A stretch of 32,404 nucleotides of DNA from Pseudomonas sp. GM21 (GTDB taxonomy: Bacteria > Pseudomonadota > Gammaproteobacteria > Pseudomonadales > Pseudomonadaceae): contig NZ_AKJS01000152.1 in assembly GCF_000282215.1 (NCBI RefSeq), positions 1 through 32,404 on the forward strand. Direction: 5' to 3'. The first letter of the stretch is position 1. The number at the start of each line of letters is the position of its first letter. Positions 31,007 to 32,404 of the stretch are shown piece after piece. The notes below the pieces were generated by a model. That model was not told the origin of the DNA and did not search any database. It saw only the letters and a list, made by a program, of their open reading frames with translations. A program made the translations under genes and the position numbers.

Positions 31007-31804
31007 ATGAAGATCGATCTGAGTGGAAAACTCGCCATTGTCAGCGGCAGCACTGCCGGCATTGGCTTGGGCATCAGCAAGGCACTGGCCGAATCTGGCG
31101 CCACGGTGGTGGTGATCGGCCGCGAGACGGCCAAGGTCGAGCAGGCGTTGGCGAGCATTCGTCAAAGCGTGCCGGGTGCGCAATTGCGTGGCCTGACCGC
31201 TGACCTGGGCACTGCCGAAGGCGCCGAGGTGCTGTTCGCCGCCGAGCCGCGTGCGGACATCTTGGTGAACAACCTCGGCATCTTTAACGACGTGGATTTT
31301 TTCGACACGCCCGACAGCGAGTGGACGCGCTTCTATGAGGTCAACGTGATCTCCGGCGTGCGCCTGTCCCGACATTACGTGCCGGACATGGTCAAGCAGG
31401 GTTGGGGCCGGGTGATCTTCGTGTCCTCGGAATCTGGCATCTCGATCCCCGCCGACATGCTCAACTATGGCGTGACCAAAAGCGCTAACCTGGCGGTGTC
31501 CCATGGCCTGGCCAAACGCCTGGCGGGCACTGGTGTGACAGTCAATGCGATCCTGCCCGGCCCGACGTTGACCGATGGCCTGGAGCAGATGCTCAAGGAC
31601 GCCACCGCCGCATCCGGTCGCAGCGTTCGCGAAGAGGCTGATGCGTTTGTGCTCAAGGCGCGGCCGACGTCGATCATCCAGCGCGTGGCGGATGTCGAAG
31701 AGGTTGCGAATCTTGTGGCGTACATCGCTTCACCGCTGTCCTCGGCCACTACGGGCGCGGCATTACGCGTCGACGGCGGTGTCGTCGACAGCATGGCGAT
31801 TTGA
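31007..31804 (+). CDS. SDR family NAD(P)-dependent oxidoreductase
   Basis: A complete 265-residue classical-type SDR: GSTAGIG (14-20) for the cofactor, NNLG (88-91), Asn113, a Ser at 140/141, Tyr154 and Lys158 (NYGVTKSA). Gly-rich C-terminus ALRVDGGVVDS. ATG 31007 follows the aldo/keto reductase stop by 2 bp with the ribosome-binding site CAGGAG inside that gene, so the two are coupled. The TTG at 31001 is rejected. Substrate unknown; in context it probably acts on the product of the reductase or a related polyol or keto acid. Confidence 0.9.
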   Translation: MKIDLSGKLAIVSGSTAGIGLGISKALAESGATVVVIGRETAKVEQALASIRQSVPGAQLRGLTADLGTAEGAEVLFAAEPRADILVNNLGIFNDVDFFDTPDSEWTRFYEVNVISGVRLSRHYVPDMVKQGWGRVIFVSSESGISIPADMLNYGVTKSANLAVSHGLAKRLAGTGVTVNAILPGPTLTDGLEQMLKDATAASGRSVREEADAFVLKARPTSIIQRVADVEEVANLVAYIASPLSSATTGAALRVDGGVVDSMAI

Positions 31805-31831
31805 TTTTTTTTGATTAAGAGAGAGCATTAC

Positions 31832-32242
31832 ATGGCAACTGCATCAGCGTTTACCGATATCCCGGCTTCGGCCGATGAAGTGTGGCAATTGATTGGCGGC
31901 TTCAACTCGCTGCCGGACTGGCTGCCATTTATTCCGCAAAGCGAATTGAGTGAAGGCGGACGGGTGCGTAGTCTGCAAACGGCAGATGGTGCGGTAGTGG
32001 TTGAGCGTCTTGAAGCGTTTGATAACGCAGGCAAAACCTACAGCTACTCGATTCTGCAGGCGCCGTTTCCGGCCACCGCGTATTTGGCGACGATCAACGT
32101 TGAAGCGCAGGGGCAGGGGGCTCGGGTGACGTGGTCGGGGCGGTTTGAGCCGGTGGGTGTGAGTGAGGAAGAAGTGGTGGCGTTGTTTAGCGGGATTTAT
32201 CAGGGTGGGCTGGAGGCATTGCGGGCCAATTACCCAGCCTAG
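31832..32242 (+). CDS. SRPBCC family protein (polyketide cyclase/START-like)
   Basis: A 136-residue single-domain SRPBCC protein with the expected start TASAFTDIPASADEVWQLIGGFNSLPDWLPFI, the middle RVRSLQTADGAVVVERLEAFD and the C-terminal helix EEVVALFSGIYQGGLEALRANY. The fold has a hydrophobic pocket that binds or transforms small ligands; no catalytic residues can be named. GAGAG lies ahead of ATG 31832, 27 bp after the SDR stop, so it is the third gene of the operon. The TTG at 31811 is rejected. Confidence 0.88.
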   Translation: MATASAFTDIPASADEVWQLIGGFNSLPDWLPFIPQSELSEGGRVRSLQTADGAVVVERLEAFDNAGKTYSYSILQAPFPATAYLATINVEAQGQGARVTWSGRFEPVGVSEEEVVALFSGIYQGGLEALRANYPA

Positions 32243-32260
32243 AAATACGAGTTGACCCTG

Positions 32261-32404
32261 TAGCAGCTGCCGAGCCTGCGAGGCTGCGCTCGGCTGCGAA
32301 GCAGTCGTAAAACCAGAGCACGCGGTCTGTCAGATACACCGCGTTGTCTGATTTCACGACTGCTTCGCCCGAGCGCGGACCGAGCCGAACGCAGCCTCGC
32401 AGGC
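32261..32404. repeat. REPIN, family GTAGCAGCTG, cut by the window edge
   Basis: Matching arm segments are 32274-32288 with 32390-32404 (15 nt, perfect) and 32296-32308 with 32356-32368 (13 nt, perfect), around a unique spacer that itself contains a GCGGT/ACCGC pair. The right end continues beyond the window. Confidence 0.85.

Overview
The window looks like chromosomal DNA of a Pseudomonas of the fluorescens group. GC content is high with GC-rich third codon positions. There is an OprD-family porin, the DUF2388 and DUF6124 families that I associate with pseudomonads, and several families of REP palindromes between genes. I see no tRNA, rRNA, CRISPR array, transposase or phage gene. All assignments are from reading the sequence; no database search was run.

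Layout. Positions 1-11100 hold ordinary single genes and short operons: a partial hotdog thioesterase, DoxX plus dienelactone hydrolase, a ProA-like dehydrogenase with an N-terminal extension, a BON-domain protein, a short Ppx/GppA phosphatase behind a possible Pho box, a lipoprotein, a secreted cupin, an RlmI-like methyltransferase, a lone receiver domain, a HAD phosphatase whose ribosome-binding site can be sequestered in an RNA stem, an isoprenylcysteine-methyltransferase-like membrane protein, a serine/threonine dehydratase-like PLP enzyme and a DUF2388 protein.

Positions 11268-24746 form one accessory catabolic locus. A LysR regulator (plus strand) faces a minus-strand run of ten genes: iron-type alcohol dehydrogenase, crotonase, CaiB/BaiF CoA-transferase, TRAP binding protein, fused TRAP permease, FlK-type thioesterase, two tandem COG3618 lactonase/amidohydrolase paralogs, an alpha-ketoglutarate-semialdehyde-type dehydrogenase and a secreted PPC-domain protein. 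An OprD porin follows behind a hairpin. Together this reads as uptake of an organic acid or lactone (porin, then TRAP), ring opening, alcohol to aldehyde to acid oxidation, and a CoA-ester branch. The substrate cannot be named from sequence.

Positions 24900-32404 hold an SDR gene with an apparent in-frame internal deletion, an FAD oxidoreductase of the L-2-hydroxyglutarate oxidase type, a DinB-family protein overlapping a convergent LysR gene, a DUF6124 gene behind a highly structured leader RNA, and a LysR regulator divergent from an aldo/keto reductase - SDR - SRPBCC operon. REP/REPIN elements of three sequence families punctuate the window. Two larger copies (155-340 and 2042-2152) share conserved flanks and look like MITEs. 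The strongest candidate for something undescribed is the DUF6124 leader: a three-way junction closed by 17 base pairs, with a downstream segment that could toggle access to the ribosome-binding site.
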